Shown one piece after another: positions 55,307 through 63,065 of a DNA stretch of 64,000 nucleotides (its first letter is position 1; each line of letters starts with the position of its first letter). Source of the stretch: Burkholderia stabilis (GTDB lineage: Bacteria; Pseudomonadota; Gammaproteobacteria; Burkholderiales; Burkholderiaceae); the NCBI RefSeq assembly GCF_001742165.1, contig NZ_CP016444.1, forward strand, positions 248,001 through 312,000. The letters are read 5' to 3'. A model generated the notes under the pieces. The model ran no database searches. It worked only from the letters and a program-made list of their open reading frames with translations, and was not told where the DNA came from. The translations under genes were made by a program, and so were the position numbers.

Positions 55307-56161
55307 TCAATAAACGCCCATCATCGCGGACAACGCCGACACATACTCGCCATAACGCGGGTCGCGCTTGATCTCGTCCGGCTGGCGCGGCCGTGGCAGG
55401 TCGATCTTCACGTCGTGCAGCACGCGCCCGGGGCGCGCCGACATCACCAGCACGCGATCCGACAGGAACACGGCCTCGTGGATGCTGTGCGTAACGAGCA
55501 GCACCGTCAGCGTGCTCTGCTGCCAGATGCGCAGCAGCTCGACGTTGAGCTTGTCGCGCGTGAGCGCGTCGAGCGCGCCGAACGGCTCGTCCATCAGCAT
55601 CACGCGCGGCTCCAGCAGCAGGATCTGGCCGATCGCCGCGCGCTGCCGCATCCCGCCCGACAGCTCGTGCGGATAACGATCGACGAACTGCGCGAGGCCG
55701 AGCGTGTCGAGCAGCGCGGGCAGCCGCGCGTCGACGTGCGCGCGCGGCAGCTTGCGCAGCTTCGCGCCGAGCCGGATGTTCGCGCCGACCGTGAGCCACG
55801 GCAGCATGTTGCTGGTCTGGAACACGACGCCGATGTCGGGATGCGGGCCGGCCACCGGCGTGCCGGCGACGCGGATCGATCCCGCATCGCACGGCACGAG
55901 CCCCGCGACCATCCGCAGCAGCGTGCTCTTGCCGCAGCCGCTCGGCCCGAGGATCGACACGAATTCGCGCGGCTGCACGTGCATCGACACCTGTTCGAGC
56001 GCGCTGAACGCATCCGCATCGCCGCGCGCCGCGAAGCGCTTGCCGGCCTGCTCGACGGCGATAAGCGCATCCGCGCGGGCATCGTGCTGAACGGGCGCCG
56101 ACGTCGCGGCACCGGAAACGGAAGCGCGCCGCACCGGGCGCGCGAGATTGACGATCGTCAT
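55307..56161 (-). CDS. ABC transporter ATPase (NitT/TauT family)
   Basis: 284 aa. Walker A LGPSGCGKST near 70-79, Q-loop VFQTSNMLPW, signature LSGGMRQRAAIG, Walker B VMLMDEPFGALDALT, switch His in LLVTHSIHEAV. The N-terminal ~35 residues are low-complexity. SsuB/TauB type. It overlaps the permease stop by one base (TGATG), so coupling is tight. Works with the permease at 56161-56904 and the NMT1-like binding protein at 57586-58584. Last gene of the GntR-regulated minus-strand operon. Confidence 0.93.
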   Translation of the reverse strand: MTIVNLARPVRRASVSGAATSAPVQHDARADALIAVEQAGKRFAARGDADAFSALEQVSMHVQPREFVSILGPSGCGKSTLLRMVAGLVPCDAGSIRVAGTPVAGPHPDIGVVFQTSNMLPWLTVGANIRLGAKLRKLPRAHVDARLPALLDTLGLAQFVDRYPHELSGGMRQRAAIGQILLLEPRVMLMDEPFGALDALTRDKLNVELLRIWQQSTLTVLLVTHSIHEAVFLSDRVLVMSARPGRVLHDVKIDLPRPRQPDEIKRDPRYGEYVSALSAMMGVY

Positions 56162-56904
56162 CAGGCCGTGACTCCTCTCCACCAGACTGCACGCGAAACC
56201 AGCTCGACCGCGCCGTAGAACAGCATCGCGAGCGCGGTCACCATCAGGATCGCCGCGAAGCACAGCGGCGTTTGCGCGTTCGACGTCGCGAACACGATCA
56301 GATGCCCGAGCCCCGCTTCCGCGCCGATGAACTCGCCGACGATCGCGCCGATCACCGCGAGCGGCATCGCGATCTTCAGCCCGTCGATCAGCGCCGGCAG
56401 CGCGGCGGGCAGGCGCAGATGCCAGAACGTGTGCGACGGCGACGCGCCGAGCGCGCGGAAATGCTCGTCGAGATGGCGCGGCACGCCGGCCAGGCCGCCC
56501 ATCGTCGCGACCACGACCGCGAAGAACGCGAACAGCACAGCCGCCGCGAGCTTCGACGCGAAGCCGTAGCCGAACCAGACGATCAGGAGCGGCGCGAGCG
56601 CGATCTTCGGCATGCTCTGCAACGCGGTCACGAACGGCAGCAGCGTGCGCCGCACGAGGTTCGACGCGCTGGCGAGCAGGCCGATCGCGAGGCCGCCGGC
56701 CACCGCCAGCGCGAAGCCGGCGAACACTTCCCATGCGGTGGTCAGCGTGTCGGCGAACAGTTGCGCGCGCATCTCCCAGCCAGCCGCGAGCACCGACGAC
56801 AGTGACGGCAGCACGTACTCGCGCGTGCCGGTCCAGCGCACGCCGAACTCCCACGCGAGGCCGACGATCGCCCAGAACGCGGCCGTTTCGATCAGCCGCT
56901 TCAT
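56161..56904 (-). CDS. ABC transporter permease (NitT/TauT family)
   Basis: 247 aa from ATG 56904, whose Shine-Dalgarno (AAGGAGG) is inside the preceding gene. Six transmembrane helices; the EAA-like loop with HFRALGASPSHTFWHLRLPA ALPALIDGLK contains the conserved G and coupling-helix pattern of SsuC/TauC permeases. Overlaps the VOC gene by 4 bp and the ATPase gene by 1 bp. Homodimeric channel for the substrate delivered by the binding protein of the same operon. Confidence 0.92.
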   Translation of the reverse strand: MKRLIETAAFWAIVGLAWEFGVRWTGTREYVLPSLSSVLAAGWEMRAQLFADTLTTAWEVFAGFALAVAGGLAIGLLASASNLVRRTLLPFVTALQSMPKIALAPLLIVWFGYGFASKLAAAVLFAFFAVVVATMGGLAGVPRHLDEHFRALGASPSHTFWHLRLPAALPALIDGLKIAMPLAVIGAIVGEFIGAEAGLGHLIVFATSNAQTPLCFAAILMVTALAMLFYGAVELVSRAVWWRGVTA

Positions 56905-57500
56905 GCCGGGCCTCCTTGCGCCGCATCGGGTTGCGCAGCCGCATCGCCGTCGGCCGGCGCGCTGCCGCGCGACTTCTCCGCGACGAGATGCGGCGGCGGC
57001 GGCACGACGAAGCGCGCGAAACGGTACTGGTCGAACGATTCGATCGTGCGCTCCCACACCTGCGGCTCGCGCGGGTCGCGTTCGCCGATCTGTTCCATCT
57101 CGCAGTACACCTCGACGTTGTTGCCGTCCGGGTCCTTGAACACCAGGAACAGGTTGTTGCCGGGCCCGTGCCGCCCGATCCCGCGCACGATCTCGACGCC
57201 ATGCGACTGCAGCACCTTCACCGAACGCTCCATTTCCTCGACGCTGTCGACCAGGTATGAAAAGTGTTCGAGGCCCGGGCGCGAATAGCGCGGCAGGTCG
57301 TTGAAATCGGGCGAATCCTTCGGCAGTTGCGCGAGCGCGAGATCGTGGTGATCGGTGCCCGCGCGCAGGAACACCATCTGGTCGCCGATCCAGTCGGAAA
57401 CCTTGAGGCCCATCACTTCCGTATAGAACTTCGCAGACCGATGGATGTCCCGCACCATCAGCACCATGTGTCCGAGCCGCCTGGGACGCAAGCTGTTCAT
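56901..57500 (-). CDS. VOC-superfamily extradiol-dioxygenase-like protein
   Basis: 199 aa from ATG 57500, with GGAGAACGG upstream. Single glyoxalase/bleomycin-resistance/dioxygenase module: LGHMVLMVRDIHRSAKFYTE (metal His), GLKVSDWIGDQMVFLRAGTD, HHDLALAQLP, PGLEHFSYLVDSVEEMERSV (His) and DPDGNNVEVYCEMEQIGE (Glu). The three ligands fit a type I extradiol-like or hydrolase site. A C-terminal ~50-residue tail is extra. The gene lies inside the ABC operon, between the binding protein and permease genes, so its substrate is presumably the imported compound. Activity is inferred from the family. Confidence 0.85.
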   Translation of the reverse strand: MNSLRPRRLGHMVLMVRDIHRSAKFYTEVMGLKVSDWIGDQMVFLRAGTDHHDLALAQLPKDSPDFNDLPRYSRPGLEHFSYLVDSVEEMERSVKVLQSHGVEIVRGIGRHGPGNNLFLVFKDPDGNNVEVYCEMEQIGERDPREPQVWERTIESFDQYRFARFVVPPPPHLVAEKSRGSAPADGDAAAQPDAAQGGPA

Positions 57501-57585
57501 TGCCGTTCTCCTGTGTGCCCGCGCGCCGCGCGGGCCGGGGTTGGATCGCCGGCGGCGGCCGGCCGCCGCCGCGATCCCGATCGGG

Positions 57586-58584
57586 TTACTCGACGAAGCG
57601 ATTGGTATAGAGGCTGGCGGCCTTGACCTTCGCACCGAGCGCGAACGCGCGCGACACGAAGCCGAGCGTCGCGTCGAGACGTTCCGGCCGCAGCCAGCCG
57701 AGCCGGTGGCCGGCCGCGTCGTCGGTGATCAATGCGTTGGTCTCGTCGATCTGCTCGCGCAGGATCGTGCGGTCGAGCAGCGGATTGCGCGCGACGATCG
57801 CATCGACGGCGTCCTGCGGCCGGTCGCGCATCAGCGCGTAGCCGCGATACGTCGCGTCGACGAAACGCTTCACGATGTCCGGATGCTGCGCGACGTAGGC
57901 ATCCGTCGTCACGATCCCGCTGCCGGTCATGTCGAGCCCGAGATCGCGATAGGTGATCTTGCCGAGCCGCTGCCCCGCGCGCCGCGCGAACGCGGCCTGC
58001 ACGGGCAGGCTCGCGCCCTCCCAGCATTCGGACAGGTCGATGCGCTTTTGCAGCAGCGCGGTATTGATCACCGCCGGATCGAGCCGCACGAGGCGGATCG
58101 CGTCGGGCGCCATGCCGTTCTGCTTCAGCCACGCGGGCACGATGTTCTGTACCGCCGACGCGTTGCCGCCGCCGAGCGACAGGCCGGCGAGATCCTTCAG
58201 CGACGCCGGCCGGAAGCCGGGCCGTTCGAGATAGCACATCGCGCCCGGCCAGCGCGTGTTGATCGCGCCGACCAGCACCGTATGGCCGCCGTGCGCGCGA
58301 TTCAGGATCACGCTGACGGGGTCGCCGTAGCCGAACTCGAACAGCCCTTGGTCGACTTCGTTGACGGTCCGCTGGCCGCCGTAGCCGCGCTGGACCGTCA
58401 CGTCGAGGCCGGCGGCCTGGTAAAAGCCCTTCGCCTGCGCGAGCAGGATGCCGCCGGTGCTGCCCTGCGGCAACCACGCGAGATTGACCCGCACCGCGTC
58501 GGCCGCGTGGGCGGCCGAAGCCGCGGCCCACAGGCCCGCGGCCAGCACCGCGCCGCGCGCCAGCGCTTGCATGCGCTCAAACAT
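57586..58584 (-). CDS. NMT1/SsuA-like ABC transporter substrate-binding protein
   Basis: 332 aa; strong AGGAGGAGG Shine-Dalgarno. Signal peptide [20 protein letters not shown]. The mature part RVNLAWLPQGSTGGILLAQA KGFYQAAGLDVTVQRGYGG is the NMT1/THI5 N-terminus; DLSECWEGASLP and the hydrophobic-loop GGNASAVQNIVPAW follow. Such proteins bind pyrimidine precursors, sulfonates, taurine or aromatic acids. Its own ABC permease and ATPase are downstream with the VOC gene between them. Next to the FAH-family gene, which is first in the operon. Confidence 0.9.
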   Translation of the reverse strand: MFERMQALARGAVLAAGLWAAASAAHAADAVRVNLAWLPQGSTGGILLAQAKGFYQAAGLDVTVQRGYGGQRTVNEVDQGLFEFGYGDPVSVILNRAHGGHTVLVGAINTRWPGAMCYLERPGFRPASLKDLAGLSLGGGNASAVQNIVPAWLKQNGMAPDAIRLVRLDPAVINTALLQKRIDLSECWEGASLPVQAAFARRAGQRLGKITYRDLGLDMTGSGIVTTDAYVAQHPDIVKRFVDATYRGYALMRDRPQDAVDAIVARNPLLDRTILREQIDETNALITDDAAGHRLGWLRPERLDATLGFVSRAFALGAKVKAASLYTNRFVE

Positions 58585-58631
58585 GTCCTCCTCCTGTCGT
58601 TGTGAGTTCGGGCCGGCGCGGCACGATCGGC

Positions 58632-59552
58632 TTACCCGCGCACCAGCGGGTTCTCGATCGAGCCGATGCCGTCGATCGACGCGACCATCACGTCGCCCGG
58701 CTGCAGATAAATACCGCGCCCCATGCCGACGCCCGTCGGCGTGCCGGTCGCGATCAGGTCGCCGGGCTGCAGCGTCAGGATCGACGACAGGTAATGGATC
58801 TGCTCCGCGATGCTGAAAATCATCTCGCCGGTATTGCCGTCCTGCATCGTCTCGCCGTTCACGGCCAGCCGCATCCGCAGGTTCTGCGGTTCGGCGATGC
58901 ACGCGCGCGGCACGAGCCAGGGCCCGAGCGGACCGAAGGTATCGAAACTCTTGCCGCGAAACCAGTCGTGCTTGAACGGATAGTCGGTGCGCCGATTGAG
59001 GTCGCGCGCGCTCACGTCGTTCAGGATCGTGTAGCCGGCGACGTAGTCGAACGCGTCGGCCACCGCGATGTGGCGGCCCGGCCGGCCGATCACGACGGCC
59101 AGCTCCACTTCCCAGTCGACGCGCTCGGCCTGCGGCGGCATCACGACTTCCGCAAGCGTCGGCACCACGCTCGTCTCGGCCTTCATGAACATGTAGGGCG
59201 AGCTTTCCTCGCGCGGCGCGAGTTCCGTGCCCATCTCGCGCGCATGCTCGTGATAATTCGACGCCGCCGCGAAAATCCGCCGCGGCGCATACGGCACGCA
59301 CAGCCGGTAGCCCGCGAGCGGCGTCGCGTCGAGCCGGCCGGCGGCGATCTCGCGCGCCGCCGCTTCGAGGCGCGCGACGGTGTGCGCGCCGCGCAGCGGC
59401 CAGTCGGCTACGAGCGCGTCGACGTCGAGCGGCGCATCGTCGCCGCCCGCCCGTTTCAGCACGGCCTGCGCGTCGTACAGCGCGCCGTCCATCGCCAGCC
59501 CCGCCGCGACGCGGCCATTCAGTTCATACGTTGCGATACCGAACCAGATCAC
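58632..59552 (-). CDS. Fumarylacetoacetate hydrolase family protein
   Basis: 306 aa from GTG 59552, with GAGGA upstream. FAH C-terminal domain: PRRIFAAASNYHEHAREMGT, AERVDWEVELAVVIGRPGRH (metal Glu pair), AGYTILNDVSARDLNRRTDY (Asp) and TGTPTGVGMGRGIYLQPGDV. The family covers acylpyruvases, hydrolases of 2,4-dioxo acids, and 2-hydroxyhepta-diene isomerases/decarboxylases, all typical last steps after ring opening. First gene of the operon and divergent from the GntR gene; the GTATAC boxes lie 43-88 bp upstream of its start. Confidence 0.9.
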   Translation of the reverse strand: MIWFGIATYELNGRVAAGLAMDGALYDAQAVLKRAGGDDAPLDVDALVADWPLRGAHTVARLEAAAREIAAGRLDATPLAGYRLCVPYAPRRIFAAASNYHEHAREMGTELAPREESSPYMFMKAETSVVPTLAEVVMPPQAERVDWEVELAVVIGRPGRHIAVADAFDYVAGYTILNDVSARDLNRRTDYPFKHDWFRGKSFDTFGPLGPWLVPRACIAEPQNLRMRLAVNGETMQDGNTGEMIFSIAEQIHYLSSILTLQPGDLIATGTPTGVGMGRGIYLQPGDVMVASIDGIGSIENPLVRG

Positions 59553-59594
59553 GGTTGTCCTCTTGTGTCGTCGTAGGGAGGGGACGAGTGACGC

Positions 59595-59640
59595 GTATAC
59601 AATAAATCACTCGTGTATTCATTTGATATTTCTCGTATAC
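59595..59640. promoter_or_regulatory. Three GTATAC-type boxes at 20-bp steps (GntR operator 1)
   Basis: GTATAC at 59595-59600, GTATTC at 59615-59620 and GTATAC at 59635-59640: the starts are exactly 20 bp apart. They lie in the divergent gap between the FAH operon (start 59552) and the GntR gene (start 59831). The palindrome GTATAC is common in FadR/VanR-type GntR operators. The same spacing recurs at 62515-62560. Confidence 0.8.
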
Positions 59641-59830
59641 TCCTATCGGGTCGGAAACGAATTCCGCGTACCCTGCGCGGCGGGTCCGGTCCGGCGCCGC
59701 GGGCGGCAAATTGAGCCGGTTCGGCGGCGGGCGCATAATGGGCCGGCCCGGCAGCCGCCGCGGCCCGTGCGGTTCCCGGCCGAAAGGCCTGGCCCGCGCC
59801 GCCGGCGGTACTCACACCACACACGACACG

Positions 59831-60490
59831 ATGACCACGCTCTCTTCCAAGATCTATCGCCTGCTGTTCGACGAGATCATCGACGGCACGCTCGAACCGG
59901 GTCAGAAACTCGAGGAAATCGCGCTCGCCGAGCGGTTCAACGCGTCGCGCACGCCGATCCGCGAAGCGCTGCGCGAGCTGGCCGCGCGCGGGATGGTCGA
60001 GCTGACGCCGCGCAAGGGCGTGGTGGTCGCGCAGTTCAGCCTCGACGAGCTCGCCGACATGCTCGAGGCGATGTGCGAGCTCGAGGCGCTGTGCTGCCGG
60101 CTCAGCGCGCAGCGGATGAGCGTCGTCGAGAAGAAGCAGCTCGAGGAGCTGCAGATCGAGATGAACGAAGCGATCGCGCGCGGCGACGAAGCCGGCTACT
60201 TCCAGCTCAACCGCGAATTCCACGAACTGATCTGCAAGGGCGCGCAAAGCAAGTCGCTCGCGTCGATCATCGCGGTGCAGCGCCAGCGCCTCGCGGGTTT
60301 TCGCGCGGCGCAGCCCGCATCGCCGAAACGCTTCGAGGCGGCCACCGACGAGCACCGCGAGATCGTCGATGCGATCCTCGCCGCCGAGCCCGAGCGCGCG
60401 TACAACGCGATGCGCGATCACACGGCACGCCTGTCGATCGTCGTGCTCGGCCGGATCAAGCGCCAGCGCAACGAGCGCGAAGCGATCTGA
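59831..60490 (+). CDS. GntR family regulator (FadR/VanR subfamily, FCD domain)
   Basis: 219 aa from ATG 59831; a longer frame upstream carries no family match. N-terminal winged helix: KIYRLLFDEIIDGTLEPGQK, EEIALAERFNASRTPIREAL, ELTPRKGVVVAQFS. The C-terminal FCD domain contains the helix bundle and likely metal/ligand residues (FHELICKG, DEHREIVDAI, MRDHTARLSIVVLG). FCD proteins bind acids or sugar acids and release GTATAC-like operators. It is the only regulator in the last 8.7 kb and is placed between two control regions that share the box pattern. Convergent with the DapA-like gene. Confidence 0.93.
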   Translation: MTTLSSKIYRLLFDEIIDGTLEPGQKLEEIALAERFNASRTPIREALRELAARGMVELTPRKGVVVAQFSLDELADMLEAMCELEALCCRLSAQRMSVVEKKQLEELQIEMNEAIARGDEAGYFQLNREFHELICKGAQSKSLASIIAVQRQRLAGFRAAQPASPKRFEAATDEHREIVDAILAAEPERAYNAMRDHTARLSIVVLGRIKRQRNEREAI

Positions 60491-60528
60491 CGGCGGGCCG
60501 GCGCGGCCGCGCCGCGCATCGAGGCGCG

Positions 60529-61452
60529 TCATGCACGCGCCTCGTCGATCGACGGCATCGCGAACCCGAGCGCGTCGAGCTGCGCGAGCAACGCCCGCAC
60601 GTCGGCCGGTGCATGACGCGTGAGCGGCGCGCGCACGCGCGCCCAGTCGTCGTGCCGCGTGAAATGCGCGACCACCGCCTTCAATGCGGGAATCATCGAA
60701 GCCGATTGCAGCGCGGTGCGCACGGTCGACACGCGCCCTTCCCACGTCGCACGCTCGACGGCCGTCGGCGCCGCGAGCAGTTGCGCGATCGCGTGCGGCT
60801 GCAGGTTCGCGGTCGCCGAGATACAGCCAGCCGCGCCGAGCGGCAACGCGCGGCCGAGCAGCGCCTCCGATGCCGGAAACACCGCGAAGCCGGGAAACCG
60901 CTCGAGCATCGTCACGGTGTTCGCCCAGTCGCCCGAGCTGTCCTTGATGCCGACCACCGTGCGCGGATAGGCGGCGACCAGCCGCTCGATCAGCGCATGC
61001 GTGATCGGCACGCCCGTCAGTTGCGGGATGTGATACAGCAGCACGCGCAGCCGCTCCGAGCCCACCGCGTCGATCACGCCCGCGTAATACGCGAACAACC
61101 CTTCGTCGCTCACGCCCTGGTAGAAGAACGGCGGCAGCATCAGCACGCCTGCGCAGCCGGTCGCCACCGCGTGGCGCGTCAACTCGATCGCATCCGGCAG
61201 CGCGCACGCGCCGGTGCCGGGCAGCACCTGCGCGGGATCGATGTCGGCGGCTGCGATCCGGTCGAGCAGCATGCACCGCTCCGCGACGCTCAGCGAGTTG
61301 GCCTCGCTGTTGGTGCCGAACGGCGCGAGGCCCGCGCCCTGCCCGACGAGCCAGCGGCAGAACGCGACGAAGCGCGGCGCGTCGATCGTCAGGTCGGCGC
61401 GAAACGGCGTGAGGACGGGCGCGAACACGCGCGGCGTGGCGAAAGTGGACAT
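60529..61452 (-). CDS. DapA-family aldolase/hydratase
   Basis: 307 aa from ATG 61452, with GGAGA upstream. TIM-barrel class I lyase: PFGTNSEANSLS at 44-55 (the GTxGE-type substrate loop, here GTNSE), Tyr140 in LLYHIP, and the Schiff-base Lys170 in VVGIKDSSGDW. All catalytic residues of the N-acetylneuraminate lyase/DHDPS superfamily are present. Members outside lysine synthesis split or dehydrate 2-keto acids from catabolic routes. Lies 38 bp after the alpha/beta-hydrolase gene in a two-gene unit. A trans-o-hydroxybenzylidenepyruvate-type aldolase role is possible but unproven. Confidence 0.9.
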   Translation of the reverse strand: MSTFATPRVFAPVLTPFRADLTIDAPRFVAFCRWLVGQGAGLAPFGTNSEANSLSVAERCMLLDRIAAADIDPAQVLPGTGACALPDAIELTRHAVATGCAGVLMLPPFFYQGVSDEGLFAYYAGVIDAVGSERLRVLLYHIPQLTGVPITHALIERLVAAYPRTVVGIKDSSGDWANTVTMLERFPGFAVFPASEALLGRALPLGAAGCISATANLQPHAIAQLLAAPTAVERATWEGRVSTVRTALQSASMIPALKAVVAHFTRHDDWARVRAPLTRHAPADVRALLAQLDALGFAMPSIDEARA

Positions 61453-61490
61453 GCGGGAGTCTCCGGTTGGGTGAACGGATCGGCGGGCGG

Positions 61491-62435
61491 TCATGCGTTG
61501 AAGAAATCCAGCATCGCGTCGCCGAGCAGCGTTTCGCCCGAATCGAAATGGGCGACCACCGACGTGTGGTTGTGGCGCGGCATCTGCATGAAACGCGGCG
61601 CACGCCCCGGGCGGCGCTCGCACTGCCGCGCGCGGGCGACGCGCTCGAAGAACGCGGCGCCGTACGCATCGAGATAAGGGTTCTCGTATTCGGCGACGAC
61701 GATCATCAGCGGCACGTCGATGCGCTCCGCGTACGCGAGCGGCGAACGCGCGGCGTAGCGAGACGCGTCGCTGCCGAAGTACGCGCGCACGCCGGCCGCG
61801 TTCGGGTTGTCGGGCAGCGTGTCGGCTACCAGCCGCGCGCTGATCAGCGCGGCGCCCGCGACGCGTTCGCCGCGCCGCGCGTCGAGCAGCGGATCGCCGA
61901 GATACGTGGCGACATGCGCGCCGCCCGCCGAATGCCCGACGATGAAGATCCGGCCCGGGTGGCCGCCGTATGACGCGATGTGCGCGCGCGTCCAGTCGAG
62001 CGCCGCCGCGACGTCCTGCGCGCCGGCCGGATACGGCGCGTCGGGCGCCAGCCGGTATTCGACGTTGACCGCGACATAACCGTGGCGCGCGAACCAGCGC
62101 GGCACGTTGTCGTAAATCATCCCGTTGATGCTCTTGCGGCCGCGCACGAACGCGCCGCCGTGCACGAACAGCACGACGTCGGCCGGCGCGCCGGTGCGCG
62201 TCGCGCGCTGCACGAACACGTCGAGACGCTGGCGCGCATCGGGCCCGTACGGCACGTCGCGCTCGATCTCGCAGCCGAGGTCGGCCGCCGCGCGCGCCGC
62301 GACGAGCGGCGTATACGTGTCGATCACCCAGTCGCGATGCGCATCGATGTCCTGCCCCCAGACGGCGCCGATCTGCGCGAAGCGCGCCCTGAGCGGCTCG
62401 GACAGATTCCCCAGCGGTTCCTGCCAAGCGTGCAT
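61491..62435 (-). CDS. Alpha/beta-hydrolase (HSL/arylformamidase-like)
   Basis: 314 aa from ATG 62435, with GGAGG upstream. Oxyanion motif HGGAF at 92-96 and nucleophile Ser169 in VGHSAGGAHVATYLGD, the hormone-sensitive-lipase layout; His near the end in MPRHNHTSVVAHF. The group contains carboxylesterases and kynurenine formamidases, so an ester or formamide bond is the likely target. First gene of a two-gene minus-strand unit with the DapA-like gene; promoter in the region with the second box array, 80-126 bp upstream. Confidence 0.88.
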   Translation of the reverse strand: MHAWQEPLGNLSEPLRARFAQIGAVWGQDIDAHRDWVIDTYTPLVAARAAADLGCEIERDVPYGPDARQRLDVFVQRATRTGAPADVVLFVHGGAFVRGRKSINGMIYDNVPRWFARHGYVAVNVEYRLAPDAPYPAGAQDVAAALDWTRAHIASYGGHPGRIFIVGHSAGGAHVATYLGDPLLDARRGERVAGAALISARLVADTLPDNPNAAGVRAYFGSDASRYAARSPLAYAERIDVPLMIVVAEYENPYLDAYGAAFFERVARARQCERRPGRAPRFMQMPRHNHTSVVAHFDSGETLLGDAMLDFFNA

Positions 62436-62514
62436 CCCCTGCCTCCCTGCATGACGGCCAGCGGCCGGCGCGAGCCGGTGTTGCGCCGTTCGAACGGCGA
62501 TGGGGACCATTCTG

Positions 62515-62560
62515 GTATATAAATCTCGTTTTATGTATACACAATGTCTACGTAGTATAC
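62515..62560. promoter_or_regulatory. Three GTATAC-type boxes at 20-bp steps (GntR operator 2)
   Basis: GTATAT at 62515-62520, GTATAC at 62535-62540 and GTATAC at 62555-62560; starts again exactly 20 bp apart. They lie between the divergent alpha/beta-hydrolase (start 62435) and small VOC gene (start 62643). The second and third are TGTATACA- and AGTATACC-flanked. The region is AT-rich, as expected for promoters. Confidence 0.8.
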
Positions 62561-62642
62561 CCAATGAGATTCCAGGCATTTTTGCGCGACAGTCACGCCA
62601 ACGCTCCCATTCGTCGCACGCCGACACTCTTCAAGGACACCC

Positions 62643-63065
62643 ATGGACAAGCTTCGCCATATCGCGCTTTCGGTCGACGATCCGGAAGCGGCCGCGCAAT
62701 TCTTCGAGCGCGCCTTCGGCATGCGCCGCGCGGGCAACGCGATGCGCGGGATCTATATGACGGACGGCACGATCAACGTCGCGCTGCTGAACTTCAAGGA
62801 CGAAACGGTGCCCGGCTACGCGGGCCTGAAGGACGTGCGCGGCGTGATCCACTTCGGGATGTGGGTGGACGACGTCGACGCGACGGCCGAACGCGTCGTC
62901 GCGGCCGGCGGCACCTACCTGACCGGGCGGCACGAGCAGGACCCGAACGTGTTCTACGAAGTGAAATACCGGATGCCCGACGGCACCGTGTTCGACATCA
63001 CGTCGAACGGCTGGAAGGGCGCGGTGAAGGAAGTCGTGCCGGCCGCAGCGGGCGCGCAGCCGTGA
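62643..63065 (+). CDS. Small VOC-family protein
   Basis: 140 aa. One VOC module: KLRHIALSVDDPEAAAQFFE (His), MRGIYMTDGTINVALLNFKD, GVIHFGMWVDDVDATAERVV (His), and MPDGTVFDITSNGWKG where the third ligand would be an Asp. Fits the glyoxalase/lactoylglutathione-lyase-like group. Overlaps the dehydrogenase start by 4 bp (GTGA). Together with the larger VOC protein at 56901 it gives the cluster two different VOC proteins. Catalytic role not readable. Confidence 0.87.
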   Translation: MDKLRHIALSVDDPEAAAQFFERAFGMRRAGNAMRGIYMTDGTINVALLNFKDETVPGYAGLKDVRGVIHFGMWVDDVDATAERVVAAGGTYLTGRHEQDPNVFYEVKYRMPDGTVFDITSNGWKGAVKEVVPAAAGAQP

